From Cryomorphaceae bacterium BACL29 MAG-121220-bin8 (GTDB lineage: Bacteria; Bacteroidota; Bacteroidia; Flavobacteriales; Flavobacteriaceae), in NCBI GenBank assembly GCA_905182765.1, contig CAJJCV010000025.1, positions 1 through 41,357 on the forward strand: a stretch of DNA of 41,357 bases, written 5' to 3'. Below, piece after piece: positions 14,146-22,350 of the stretch. Made by a program: the position numbers and the translations under genes. Every line of letters begins with the position of its first letter. Within the stretch, counting starts at the first letter, position 1. The notes beneath the pieces were generated by a model. It was not told the DNA's origin and did not search any database. It saw only the letters and a list, made by a program, of their open reading frames with translations.

Positions 14146-16878
14146 TTAATGTGCTTCAAACCAGTTTAAACCAGTGCCCATATCTACTTTTAAGGGTATT
14201 TTTATATCGAATGCGTTTTCCATTTCATTTTTAATCATTTCTTTCATTTCTTTTAATTCACTTTTATGAATTTCAAATATTAATTCATCATGAACTTGAA
14301 CAAGCATTTTAGATTTAAAATTATTTTTACTTATTTTTTGTTGAATACTTATCATCGCAAGCTTTATAATATCTGCTGCGCTTCCTTGTACTGGCGCATT
14401 AACTGCATTTCGTTCTGAAGCTCCTCTAACGATTGGATTTCTTGAGTTAATATCTTTTAAATACCTCCTACGTCCTAAAATTGTTTCAACATAACCATTC
14501 TCTCTGGCAAAATTTATTTGAGACGATATGTAATTTTTTAATTTTGGATATGCTTCATAATAGGATTCTATTAATTCTTTTGACTCATTTCTTGACAGTG
14601 AAGTTTGATTACTAAGTCCAAATGCTGAAACACCATAGATAATCCCAAAATTTACAGTTTTTGCATTACTCCTTTGTTCAGATGTTACTTCATTTATATC
14701 AATATTAAAAACTTTTGCAGCTGTTGAGCTATGAATGTCTTGATCATTTTTAAATGCTAAAATCATGTTAGGATCTTCACTTAAGCAAGCGATTACTCTT
14801 AATTCAATTTGGGAGTAATCGGCGGACAACATCACATAGTTATCATTGTCACATATAAAAGCTTTTCTAATCTCTCTTCCTCTGGGATTTCTAATAGGAA
14901 TGTTTTGTAAATTTGGATTATTACTGCTAAGTCTTCCCGTTGAAGCAACTGCTTGGTTAAATTCAGCATGTATTCTTAAGCTGTGAGGATTAATTTGTTT
15001 AGGGAGAGCATCTACATAGGTGTTTAATAATTTCTGTAGTGATCGCCATTCTAATACTTTTTCTACAATTAAATGATCTCCTGATAGTTTTGATAAAACC
15101 TCCTCACTTGTGGAAAATTGACCGGATTTAGTTTTTTTAGGTTTTTCTACGATTTTCATTTTATTGAAAAGCACTTCTCCAAGTTGTTTAGGTGATGCTA
15201 GATTAAATTCTTCATTTGAAATTTCAAAAATAATTTTTTCAAGTAGACTTAGTTCTTTATGAAATGTAATAGAAAGTTCTTTTAAAAAAGAAGAGTTTAG
15301 CTTTATTCCATTACTTTCCATAACTGATAAAACCTTTAATAAAGGCATCTCTATATCTTCAAAAAGATTTAATAACTTTCCTTTTTTTAAATCATTCTTT
15401 AGAAGATTGCTTAATTGAAAATTTAAATCAGATTTTTCCATGCAAATCTGAACTTTAGATTCATTATTTAAATCAGGACTATAATTTAAATAAGTTTGAC
15501 AAGATGTTTTAAAATCGTGGTTTAGATCAGGATTAACTAAATAATGAGCTATTTTATTATCAAAATATTTCCCTTGAATCTTTAACCCTAAGTCATTCAA
15601 AAGTTTGAATTGATGTTTTAAATCAAATCCAATAATTATTAAACTCTCTATTTCAAACAAACTTTTAATTTCACTATATATTTCAGAATCTGATTTTTCT
15701 AAACTAATGAAATAGCTTTTGTCTTTGTCCCAGCTAAAACTTATTCCTAGGCAATTTTCTTTTTCTTGAAATTTAAAAACTTCAAGTGATATTACTTTTT
15801 GTTTTTTTAAAAGGGATACGATTAATTTTTTAGATAATTTACTCTCATTTATTTGATAAAATTTTGATGAATTTAAAAATGTATTTTTTTCTTTATTTAA
15901 GTTAGCGTCTGATTGTCCAGGAACACTAAATAAATCATATTGAATATCCTGTTGAGTATCTTGAGCAGTTAATTCATCATCTTCCTTTTTATCTTCTATA
16001 AATATTCTTTTAAAATTTTCTTTCATTCTGGCAAACTCCAGTTCTTCAAAAATTTCATAAACATTTTTATGGTTTGGATCTTCTAATTTAAAATCATTAA
16101 AATCATATTCAATAGGAACATCTAACATTATAGTTGCTAGCTTTTTCGATAGAATACCTTTATCTTTATTTTGTTCAATTTTTTCTCTTAATTTACCTTT
16201 AATTTCAGCAGTATTTTCTAATAAAATTTCCATTGATCCGTAAAGGTTTATGAATTTTTTAGCTGTTTTTTCTCCAACACCTGGAAGACCAGGTATATTA
16301 TCGACAGAATCACCCATCATTCCTAAGAAATCGATGACTTGTATTGGATCTGTAACTTCAAACCTTTGCTGAACTTCTTTAATCCCCCAAATTTCAATCC
16401 CATTTCCCATTCTAGAAGGCTTGTACATAAAAATGTTTTCAGAAACTAACTGAGCAAAATCTTTATCCGGTGTAACCATAAAGACTTTGAAATTATTTTT
16501 TTCTGCATCTTTTGCAACAGTTCCAATTATATCATCTGCTTCAAAACCTTTTTTCATTAAAATCGGAATACCCATTGCTTTTAAAATATTATGAATATAA
16601 GGAACGGCAATTTTAATAGCATCAGGTGTTTCATGGCGATTTGCTTTGTATTCTTCAAACAACTCAATTCTGTCACTAGACCCTCCTAAATCAAATGCTA
16701 CTGCAATGTTATCTGGTTTTTCTCTTTTAATTAAATCTAATAATGAATTCATAAAACCCATTATAGCACTTGTATCCATCCCCTTGGAATTTATTCTGGG
16801 GTTTTTAATAAAAGCGTAATACCCTCTAAAAATTAATGCATAGGCATCAATCAAGAATAGTTTTTTTCTATTGTTCAT
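14146..16878 (-). CDS. polA: DNA polymerase I, proofreading residues lost
   Basis: Pol I fills gaps in repair and removes RNA primers. The 910 residues hold three domains. The 5'-3' nuclease (1 to about 290) is intact: LIDAYALIFRGYYAF, EADDIIGTVA, TPDKDFAQLV, MGDSVDNIPGLPGVGEKTA. The polymerase domain is intact: motif A DYSQIELR with Asp687, motif B AKTVNFGIIYG, motif C QVHDELIFE with Asp864. The middle 3'-5' exonuclease fold (about 335-500) remains, with FDNKIAHYLVNPDLNH, but its metal ligands do not: E. coli Asp355/Glu357 align with Leu365/Val367, Asp424 with Gln423, Tyr497 with Ile478 and Asp501 with Lys482. It should therefore polymerise without proofreading, as Taq polymerase does. The alignment is by eye. 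The gene diverges from the phosphoesterase gene. Confidence 0.96.
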   Translation of the reverse strand: MNNRKKLFLIDAYALIFRGYYAFIKNPRINSKGMDTSAIMGFMNSLLDLIKREKPDNIAVAFDLGGSSDRIELFEEYKANRHETPDAIKIAVPYIHNILKAMGIPILMKKGFEADDIIGTVAKDAEKNNFKVFMVTPDKDFAQLVSENIFMYKPSRMGNGIEIWGIKEVQQRFEVTDPIQVIDFLGMMGDSVDNIPGLPGVGEKTAKKFINLYGSMEILLENTAEIKGKLREKIEQNKDKGILSKKLATIMLDVPIEYDFNDFKLEDPNHKNVYEIFEELEFARMKENFKRIFIEDKKEDDELTAQDTQQDIQYDLFSVPGQSDANLNKEKNTFLNSSKFYQINESKLSKKLIVSLLKKQKVISLEVFKFQEKENCLGISFSWDKDKSYFISLEKSDSEIYSEIKSLFEIESLIIIGFDLKHQFKLLNDLGLKIQGKYFDNKIAHYLVNPDLNHDFKTSCQTYLNYSPDLNNESKVQICMEKSDLNFQLSNLLKNDLKKGKLLNLFEDIEMPLLKVLSVMESNGIKLNSSFLKELSITFHKELSLLEKIIFEISNEEFNLASPKQLGEVLFNKMKIVEKPKKTKSGQFSTSEEVLSKLSGDHLIVEKVLEWRSLQKLLNTYVDALPKQINPHSLRIHAEFNQAVASTGRLSSNNPNLQNIPIRNPRGREIRKAFICDNDNYVMLSADYSQIELRVIACLSEDPNMILAFKNDQDIHSSTAAKVFNIDINEVTSEQRSNAKTVNFGIIYGVSAFGLSNQTSLSRNESKELIESYYEAYPKLKNYISSQINFARENGYVETILGRRRYLKDINSRNPIVRGASERNAVNAPVQGSAADIIKLAMISIQQKISKNNFKSKMLVQVHDELIFEIHKSELKEMKEMIKNEMENAFDIKIPLKVDMGTGLNWFEAH
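16073..16093. repeat. 21-base direct repeat, copy inside polA
   Basis: The 21 bases beginning TTTGGATCTTC and ending AATTTAAAA are identical to bases 16895-16915. This copy is within the polA coding sequence, around the codons for Lys-Leu-Glu-Asp-Pro near residues 263-267. The flanking bases differ on both sides. Confidence 0.85.
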
Positions 16879-16898
16879 ATATATATATTATATATTTG
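16871..16898 (+). promoter_or_regulatory. Promoter of the metallophosphoesterase gene
   Basis: TTG at 16871-16873, a spacer of 17 bases and TATATTTG at 16891-16898 fit the flavobacterial consensus TTG-N(17-23)-TAnnTTTG. The predicted transcription start is about 16905, leaving a leader of under 20 bases to the ATG at 16923. The -33 part overlaps the first codons of the divergent polA gene. Confidence 0.6.
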
Positions 16899-16915
16899 GA
16901 TCTTCTAATTTAAAA
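16895..16915. repeat. 21-base direct repeat, copy in promoter gap
   Basis: This is the second copy of the 21 bases found at 16073-16093, in the same orientation and 822 bases away. It covers the end of the -7 element and the expected transcription start of the phosphoesterase gene, in the intergenic gap upstream of polA. Confidence 0.85.
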
Positions 16916-16922
16916 AATTATA

Positions 16923-18155
16923 ATGTTGAGTTGGTTAATTATTATTGTTGTTTTTTTATTAACTGAAATATACGCATTTCAAGCCTTTAAAATATTGTCA
17001 AAAAACAAGTGGATTATAAAATTATACACTTTTATAAATGTAATTGTTTTTGTAAATTTTTTTTTCAGACTATTTAGTATTTATTTTCAGAATTTAGATT
17101 ATTCTGACATTTTTTACAACTATTTATCTGTCCCGTTTGCACTTCTTTTTACTTTATTATGTTTTAAACTTATTGTTATCTCATTTCTTTTTATTGAAGA
17201 TATTGGAAGAATAGCTGAATCAACATTCAAATTTTTTTTTTCAAATTCGTCAGATTCTTTCTTAGTTAAAAGACGAGATTTTTTGAGTAAACTAGCAATT
17301 TTAGTTGCATCAATTCCTGTTCCATTTGTTATACACGGTATTTTTAAGGGCAGATATAATTATAAAGTATTTAATTATGAATTGAAATTTGATGATCTTC
17401 CTCAAGATTTTGACGGTTATAAAATAACCCATATTTCAGATATTCATAGCGGAAGCTTAGATAACAGAGAAAACGTTGAATACGCTGTAGATTTAATAAA
17501 TAAGCAAAATTCTAACCTTATTTTATTTACTGGAGATATAGTTAATAATAAGGCAAATGAATTAATTAAATGGAAAACTTTATTTTCAAAACTCAAGGCA
17601 AAAGATGGTAAATATTCAGTTTTAGGAAATCATGATTATGGCGACTATGTACAATGGAATACTAAAAATGAAAAGAACCTTAACTTTCAACTTCTTCAAG
17701 ATATTCAAAAAGAAATGGGGTTTAAATTATTGTTAAATGAGAATACTCAAATACGTAAAAAGAATAGCAGTATTTCATTAGTTGGCGTAGAAAACTGGGG
17801 AAAAGGTCGTTTTAAGAAAAAAGGTGATATCGATAAGGCCTGTTTAGGACTTGTAAATTCTGACTTTAAAATAGTTATGAGTCATGATCCCTCCCACTGG
17901 GATAAAGTATTAATAGATCATAAAACTCATTTTCATTTAACATTAAGTGGTCATACTCATGGAATGCAGTTTGGTATAGAAATTCCTGGATGGATTAAAT
18001 GGAGTCCTGTTAAATGGGCCTATAAATATTGGGCTGGCATATATAACAATAACAAACAATTTCTAAATGTTAATAGAGGGTTTGGTGTTTTAGGTTTTCC
18101 TGGAAGAGTAGGTATCCCACCTGAAATCTCAGTGATTAAACTTAAAAAAGCATAG
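16923..18155 (+). CDS. Membrane-anchored metallophosphoesterase
   Basis: The protein of 410 residues starts with about four membrane helices (roughly 1-85, and one more near 120-140) followed by a calcineurin-like phosphoesterase domain. All metal-site motifs are present in order: HISDIHSG with Asp-x-His (about 169-176), GDIVNN, GNHDYGDY, a His in MSHDPSHWD, and the closing GHTHGMQFG (about 341-349). It resembles the YaeI/YkuE group, some of which act on lipid substrates such as UDP-diacylglucosamine, but the substrate cannot be read here. The helices suggest action at the membrane. The start at 16923 follows a good promoter. A cysteine-free thioredoxin gene follows after 44 bases. Confidence 0.9.
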   Translation: MLSWLIIIVVFLLTEIYAFQAFKILSKNKWIIKLYTFINVIVFVNFFFRLFSIYFQNLDYSDIFYNYLSVPFALLFTLLCFKLIVISFLFIEDIGRIAESTFKFFFSNSSDSFLVKRRDFLSKLAILVASIPVPFVIHGIFKGRYNYKVFNYELKFDDLPQDFDGYKITHISDIHSGSLDNRENVEYAVDLINKQNSNLILFTGDIVNNKANELIKWKTLFSKLKAKDGKYSVLGNHDYGDYVQWNTKNEKNLNFQLLQDIQKEMGFKLLLNENTQIRKKNSSISLVGVENWGKGRFKKKGDIDKACLGLVNSDFKIVMSHDPSHWDKVLIDHKTHFHLTLSGHTHGMQFGIEIPGWIKWSPVKWAYKYWAGIYNNNKQFLNVNRGFGVLGFPGRVGIPPEISVIKLKKA

Positions 18156-18199
18156 TTTTTTAAAAAATCCTTATTTTTATATAAATTCAAAACTGACCT

Positions 18200-18496
18200 A
18201 TGTCAAAATTTGGTGAGCTTATAAATTTGGAAGTCCCAATACTATTAGACTTTTATGGTGATGGTGATGATTCTTCTAAGGCTATGCATCCTGTGTTAAG
18301 AGATGTAGCTGCTGCAATTGGAGATAAAGGAAAAGTAATTAAAATTAATGTGGATCAAAATAATGAACTTTCGGAAGCCCTTAGAGTAAAAGGACTGCCA
18401 ACATTGATGATTTACAAATCTGGAGAAATGGTTTGGAGACAAAGCGGAGAACAAGACGCTAACACATTGATAAATTTAATCAATGATTTTATTTAA
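18200..18496 (+). CDS. Thioredoxin-fold protein without active-site cysteines
   Basis: The 98 residues have the thioredoxin fold: ILLDFY at the beta strand before the active site, the cis-proline in KGLPTLMIY (Pro67) and the C-terminal helix GEQDANTLINLINDF. The protein contains no cysteine at all. The place of WCGPCK is taken by GDGDDSSK (about 20-27), with Asp23 and Ser26 where the two cysteines would be, so it cannot catalyse thiol-disulphide exchange. From memory, cysteine-free relatives with the HPVLRDVAAA segment are widespread in Flavobacteriia, which suggests a conserved non-redox role such as protein binding. It has no signal peptide, so it is cytosolic. Its last 21 bases overlap the convergent DUF2723 gene. 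Confidence 0.88.
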   Translation: MSKFGELINLEVPILLDFYGDGDDSSKAMHPVLRDVAAAIGDKGKVIKINVDQNNELSEALRVKGLPTLMIYKSGEMVWRQSGEQDANTLINLINDFI

Positions 18497-21400
18497 GCCT
18501 TCGCCTAATAATTCTAGCTCTTTTACTTCTCCAATTACATAACTCTTGTCACTATCATATTTTTGAATTAATTCAATTAATGACCTTAATTCAAAATAGT
18601 CATTTAGAACAGACTGTGAATATTCAGTCTTTTTATCATCCTGCATAGACATAATTATTGCTATTCTTTCCTTGTATTGAGATGAGATCTTTATATACAA
18701 TTCTCTAGCAAGTTCTTTATCATCAGATATAAAAAGTTGTTTTAGAAACGGACTTAGCAGAGTGTAATATTCATAATCTCCGTACAGTTCAGACACAAAT
18801 TCAGTTGAACTTATATATTGTTTTATAGCTTGAGACTTTAAACTATTGTTTTCAGATTTTAAAAGAGTTTCCAAAAGAGACCTATATCTTTCCGTATCTG
18901 TGATAATGTTTTCCGCAAAACTATATATCGAAAATTTAGAATTTTTTGAATTAGATAGCTGAGAATAATATTTTAAATTTTCATCATATTTAATAGAAAG
19001 CTTTTGGTACAGATCGTCACCTTTATTGAATTTATTGAGTTTATAGTAGGTTGATATGTAAGGCTCTAAAAGGCTGTAATATCCAAAATAATTTATTGGC
19101 ATTTTTTCAATTGATAAATCCAATATTTCTTCTGCTTTTTGATTTTCATTATCGGCCATAAGTTGTTTGGCAAGCCTGTGAAGATTTCCTCTAAAAGAAA
19201 TACTGTTTTTTCTAGTTTCAGGATCATGGTAAATTTCAGAACTTTCAGAGTTACCCCACTCCCAACTTTTTACAATATTATACATTAATGAAGAATCAAT
19301 ACGCCCCATTTCGTAAGGGTTGTTTTTATTAATTTCAGTTTTTATTGGGACAAGTTTATAAACAAGACCATCAAGCTGAAGAAAATCTTTCATCCATAAA
19401 TATTCAGCATCATTGTAGCTTCCACCTGTAAAATAAATAGGCCTTTTCCAGTCGTTATTTGCTAAAATATCTAACATTAGTAATTGATTCTTATATAATC
19501 CTCCTGTTGGAAGATCAATATCTATGAAATCTAAAATTAAATCTTCATTCTCAATTTTTACAACGCCACTTTTTAAAACATTTGCTTTATTAACAGGAAC
19601 TCTAATTTTGTTGGTAGGATAAAAAACCATGTTTTGAGTAAACATTGGAATATTATTTAAATCAGCACCGTATTGAGTTAACAGATTTTTATATTTAGTC
19701 CTTGGATGATCACTAGAAACCCAATTCATAAAGTCTTTAATATCCCATCTAACTGAATCTATTAAAGCTTCATACTTTATATAGTCTCTAACACCATATG
19801 CGTATTGACTGTGTTTTAGTTGGGATGGAATTGGACTACTACTGTAGGTACGCTTTTTCATTTGATCTATGTACCAGTCAGTAGCTATTAAACTTGTATT
19901 AATTGTTCTTACATCAGTTCTATAGTTTTCAATTTCTTGAGCGTACCACAATGCGAAAGTATCATTATCTCCTATAGTAAAAATCATGGAATCCTTATCC
20001 TTGTCAATTGAATTTAGATATGCTTTGGCTAACGATTGAGCCGTATATCTGTTAGATCTGTCATGATCATCCCAGTTCTGATAACCCATAAGAATGGGCA
20101 CAGAAAGTAACAATATACTTAATACAGGAACTGATATTTTTTCAGAAATAATTTTTTTAAATGAATTGGTTATTGAATAGATACTAAGTCCAATAAAAAT
20201 AGAAAAAACATAAAATGACCCAACTAATGCATAATCTCTTTCTCTTGGTTCAAAAACTCTTTCATTTAAATAAACTTTAAGCGCTAAGCCAGTAAAAAGA
20301 AATAATAGAATAACGATCCAAAATAGATTTTTATCTTTTTTGAAAAGAAAGAATAATCCAATTAATCCCAATATAAGAGGAAGCATATAATATGTGTTTC
20401 TAGCCTTATTGTTTTTGAGATCTGAGGGCAAATTGCTTTGTGGACCAAGTCTAAATTCATCTATAAAATTTATTCCAGAAATCCAGTTGCCATTTAATAA
20501 ATCGTATTCCCATTTAATATCATTTTGTCTTCCACTAAAATTCCACATAAAATATCTTAAATACATAGATCCAATTTGATATTTAAATAGATATTTTAAA
20601 TTATTAAATAGTGATGGCTTTTCAATATTGAGATATCCGCCATATTCACTTAAAAATTTGTGGTACCCTTCTGCATCGATATCTCCCTTAGCTACACTTT
20701 GATTAAATTCATTTACAAGTTTTTTGAAATTGGTTTCTGCTAGATATTCTGGCTTAATTTCGAAATCTAAAAACCCAAAATAGTTCATGTAATTTATTGC
20801 ATGTTCTGAACTCCACATTCTTGGAAGAAATCCAACATGTTCACTGTTGGAATTTATTTTCCCTGATTCCCAATCGTTTACAATTACATACCTTTTTTTC
20901 AGATCATCTCTTTCGTATTTTGGTTTATCATCTTTATAAGGTTTGTTTTCATCTTGTCCAGCATAGGCATCTGAAAACATTGGTCCATAAAAAAGTTTAG
21001 TTTCCGGATACTGCTCCAGATTGTAATAGGCCAGTAAAGCTCTAGCATCAGAAGGCGAATTTTCATTTATTACAGTATTAGCATTAGATCTTATTGGAAT
21101 CATAAGCCAAGCTGAAAATCCTATAAAAATAAACATAACACAAAGTGTAAGAACATTTGTATTTACCCAATTATTTTTTCTAGTATATCTAAGTAAAACT
21201 ATAAATAGTGTGATTATTAAAACCGATGTAAAAATTGTTCCAGAATTAAAAGGTAATCTAAGGCTATTTACAAAGAATACCTCTAAGTAGCCAAATAGAG
21301 CAAGGGTAGAAGGCAAAAGAAGTTTAAAAATAAAAAGCAATACAGTTACAGAAAGAATATTTGCAATTAAAAAGCTTTTTAAATTAGGCTTTGGATACTT

Positions 21401-22027
21401 TTTAAAGAAATAAATCATTCCAATTGCTGGAATTGCTAAAAGACCCATAAAATGTACTCCAAATGAAAGTCCAACAACAAATGAAATCAATATAAGCCAT
21501 CTATTTCCTCTGTCATTATCCATGTCTTCTTCCCATTTAAAACCTAACCAAAATAGAAGCGCCATTATAAATGTAGCCATGGCGTAGACTTCAGCTTCAA
21601 CAGCGTTAAACCAAAAGCTATCTGAAAACGCAAAACATAGAGCCCCTATGGTTGAGGAACTTATTATTTTAATTGCATTTTCTTTTGTAATATTTTCAGA
21701 AACAACTATAACCTTTTTTCCAATTATTACTATTGTTAAATAAAGTAAATAAATTGTGAATGCACTTGCAAAAACAGACATCATATTTACCATAAATGCT
21801 ATATCCTCAGGATTTGAAGCGAAGGAGGAGAAAAAGGCGCCAATCATTTGAAATAATGGAGCTCCTGGAGGATGTCCCACTTGTAATTTAGCAGATGTCG
21901 AAATATATTCAGCAGCATCCCAATAACTGGCTGTAGGCTCAACTGTTAAATAGTATGTGGTTAATGCAATTAAAAAAACAATTAGTCCTGTAACAGTATT
22001 TATTTTTTCGAATTCTCTAATATTCAT
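18476..22027 (-). CDS. DUF2723 multi-pass membrane protein (glycosyltransferase-like)
   Basis: This 1183-residue protein has about a dozen membrane helices in two groups (roughly 14-310 and 550-660) and a long C-terminal soluble part (about 670-1183). The N-terminal VEPTASYWDAAEYISTSAK and QVGHPPGAPLFQMIGAFF are signatures of DUF2723 and resemble the first loop of GT-C mannosyltransferases, with acidic residues after the first helix. Family members are thought to be lipid-linked sugar transferases of Bacteroidetes; activity is not proven by this sequence. The C-terminal part contains FTIGDNDTFALWYAQE and RTDVRTINTSLIATDWYIDQ, conserved in the family, and then helical repeats resembling TPR segments. 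It stands alone on its strand between two plus-strand groups. Confidence 0.9.
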   Translation of the reverse strand: MNIREFEKINTVTGLIVFLIALTTYYLTVEPTASYWDAAEYISTSAKLQVGHPPGAPLFQMIGAFFSSFASNPEDIAFMVNMMSVFASAFTIYLLYLTIVIIGKKVIVVSENITKENAIKIISSSTIGALCFAFSDSFWFNAVEAEVYAMATFIMALLFWLGFKWEEDMDNDRGNRWLILISFVVGLSFGVHFMGLLAIPAIGMIYFFKKYPKPNLKSFLIANILSVTVLLFIFKLLLPSTLALFGYLEVFFVNSLRLPFNSGTIFTSVLIITLFIVLLRYTRKNNWVNTNVLTLCVMFIFIGFSAWLMIPIRSNANTVINENSPSDARALLAYYNLEQYPETKLFYGPMFSDAYAGQDENKPYKDDKPKYERDDLKKRYVIVNDWESGKINSNSEHVGFLPRMWSSEHAINYMNYFGFLDFEIKPEYLAETNFKKLVNEFNQSVAKGDIDAEGYHKFLSEYGGYLNIEKPSLFNNLKYLFKYQIGSMYLRYFMWNFSGRQNDIKWEYDLLNGNWISGINFIDEFRLGPQSNLPSDLKNNKARNTYYMLPLILGLIGLFFLFKKDKNLFWIVILLFLFTGLALKVYLNERVFEPRERDYALVGSFYVFSIFIGLSIYSITNSFKKIISEKISVPVLSILLLSVPILMGYQNWDDHDRSNRYTAQSLAKAYLNSIDKDKDSMIFTIGDNDTFALWYAQEIENYRTDVRTINTSLIATDWYIDQMKKRTYSSSPIPSQLKHSQYAYGVRDYIKYEALIDSVRWDIKDFMNWVSSDHPRTKYKNLLTQYGADLNNIPMFTQNMVFYPTNKIRVPVNKANVLKSGVVKIENEDLILDFIDIDLPTGGLYKNQLLMLDILANNDWKRPIYFTGGSYNDAEYLWMKDFLQLDGLVYKLVPIKTEINKNNPYEMGRIDSSLMYNIVKSWEWGNSESSEIYHDPETRKNSISFRGNLHRLAKQLMADNENQKAEEILDLSIEKMPINYFGYYSLLEPYISTYYKLNKFNKGDDLYQKLSIKYDENLKYYSQLSNSKNSKFSIYSFAENIITDTERYRSLLETLLKSENNSLKSQAIKQYISSTEFVSELYGDYEYYTLLSPFLKQLFISDDKELARELYIKISSQYKERIAIIMSMQDDKKTEYSQSVLNDYFELRSLIELIQKYDSDKSYVIGEVKELELLGEGLNKIID

Positions 22028-22134
22028 TATTTAAATAATTGATAGACGAAATTAAACAATATTATGAATAAATATTTTTTAATATACTAATTAATTTAAG
22101 TGGTAAAAGAAGAAAAAACTAGAAAAGAAGAATT

Positions 22135-22168
22135 TTGTTTTTACAATTCAAACTTTATACTAAATTTG
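22135..22168 (+). promoter_or_regulatory. Promoter of tRNA-Gln
   Basis: TTG at 22135-22137, a spacer of 23 bases and TAAATTTG at 22161-22168 match TTG-N(17-23)-TAnnTTTG. The predicted start is about 7 bases further on, immediately before the mature tRNA 5' end at 22182. The region 22028-22134 upstream is AT-rich and shows nothing else. Confidence 0.6.
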
Positions 22169-22181
22169 CCGATAATTACAC

Positions 22182-22254
22182 TGGCCTATGGTGTAACTGG
22201 CAACACGCCTGGTTTTGGTCCAGGAGAGTCTAGGTTCGAGCCCTAGTAGGCCAA
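22182..22254 (+). tRNA. tRNA-Gln (anticodon TTG)
   Basis: A complete cloverleaf of 73 bases can be folded. The acceptor stem TGGCCTA (22182-22188) pairs perfectly with TAGGCCA (22247-22253), followed by discriminator A. The D stem GTGT pairs with ACGC, the anticodon stem CCTGG with CCAGG around the loop TTTTGGT, and the T arm contains GGTTCGAGCCC. The anticodon TTG reads CAA and, by wobble, CAG. CCA is not encoded. The T-A first acceptor pair is typical of glutamine tRNAs recognised by GlnRS. Confidence 0.97.
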
Positions 22255-22255
22255 C

Positions 22256-22279
22256 TTTAATTAATGGTGTTTAATTAAA
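22256..22279 (+). terminator. AT-only hairpin after tRNA-Gln
   Basis: TTTAATTAA (22256-22264) and TTAATTAAA (22271-22279) are perfect inverted copies around a six-base loop. The position right after the tRNA fits a 3' end signal, but all nine pairs are A-T and no T-run follows, so termination would be weak at best. Confidence 0.25.
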
Positions 22280-22283
22280 TTCT

Positions 22284-22309
22284 TTGTTTTGTAGAATTTA
22301 GTATATTTG
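22284..22309 (+). promoter_or_regulatory. Promoter of the rimP-nusA-infB operon
   Basis: TATATTTG at 22302-22309 is an exact -7 match. TTG at 22284-22286 is the best -33 candidate but the spacer is only 15 bases. The predicted transcription start, near 22316, rules out the furthest in-frame start codon for rimP at 22307 and leaves the hairpin at 22330-22350 near the 5' end of the message. Confidence 0.5.
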
Positions 22310-22329
22310 CACTGCATTATTGAAAAATT

Positions 22330-22350
22330 GAAGGGGACAATGTCCCCTTC
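22330..22350 (+). other. GC-rich inverted repeat at the rimP start
   Basis: Ten-base arms, GAAGGGGACA and TGTCCCCTTC, surround a single central A. The RNA would form a strong stem with four consecutive G-C pairs, unusual in this AT-rich gap. The only ATG candidate for rimP (22340) is at its tip. The bases after it (TTTATTAAAT) are only moderately T-rich, so attenuation is possible but not clear. Confidence 0.75.

Noticed and set aside
15110-15122. TGTGGAAAA as a DnaA box
   Set aside because: It differs from TGTGGATAA at a key position, is single, and is inside polA; there is no cluster that would suggest an origin.
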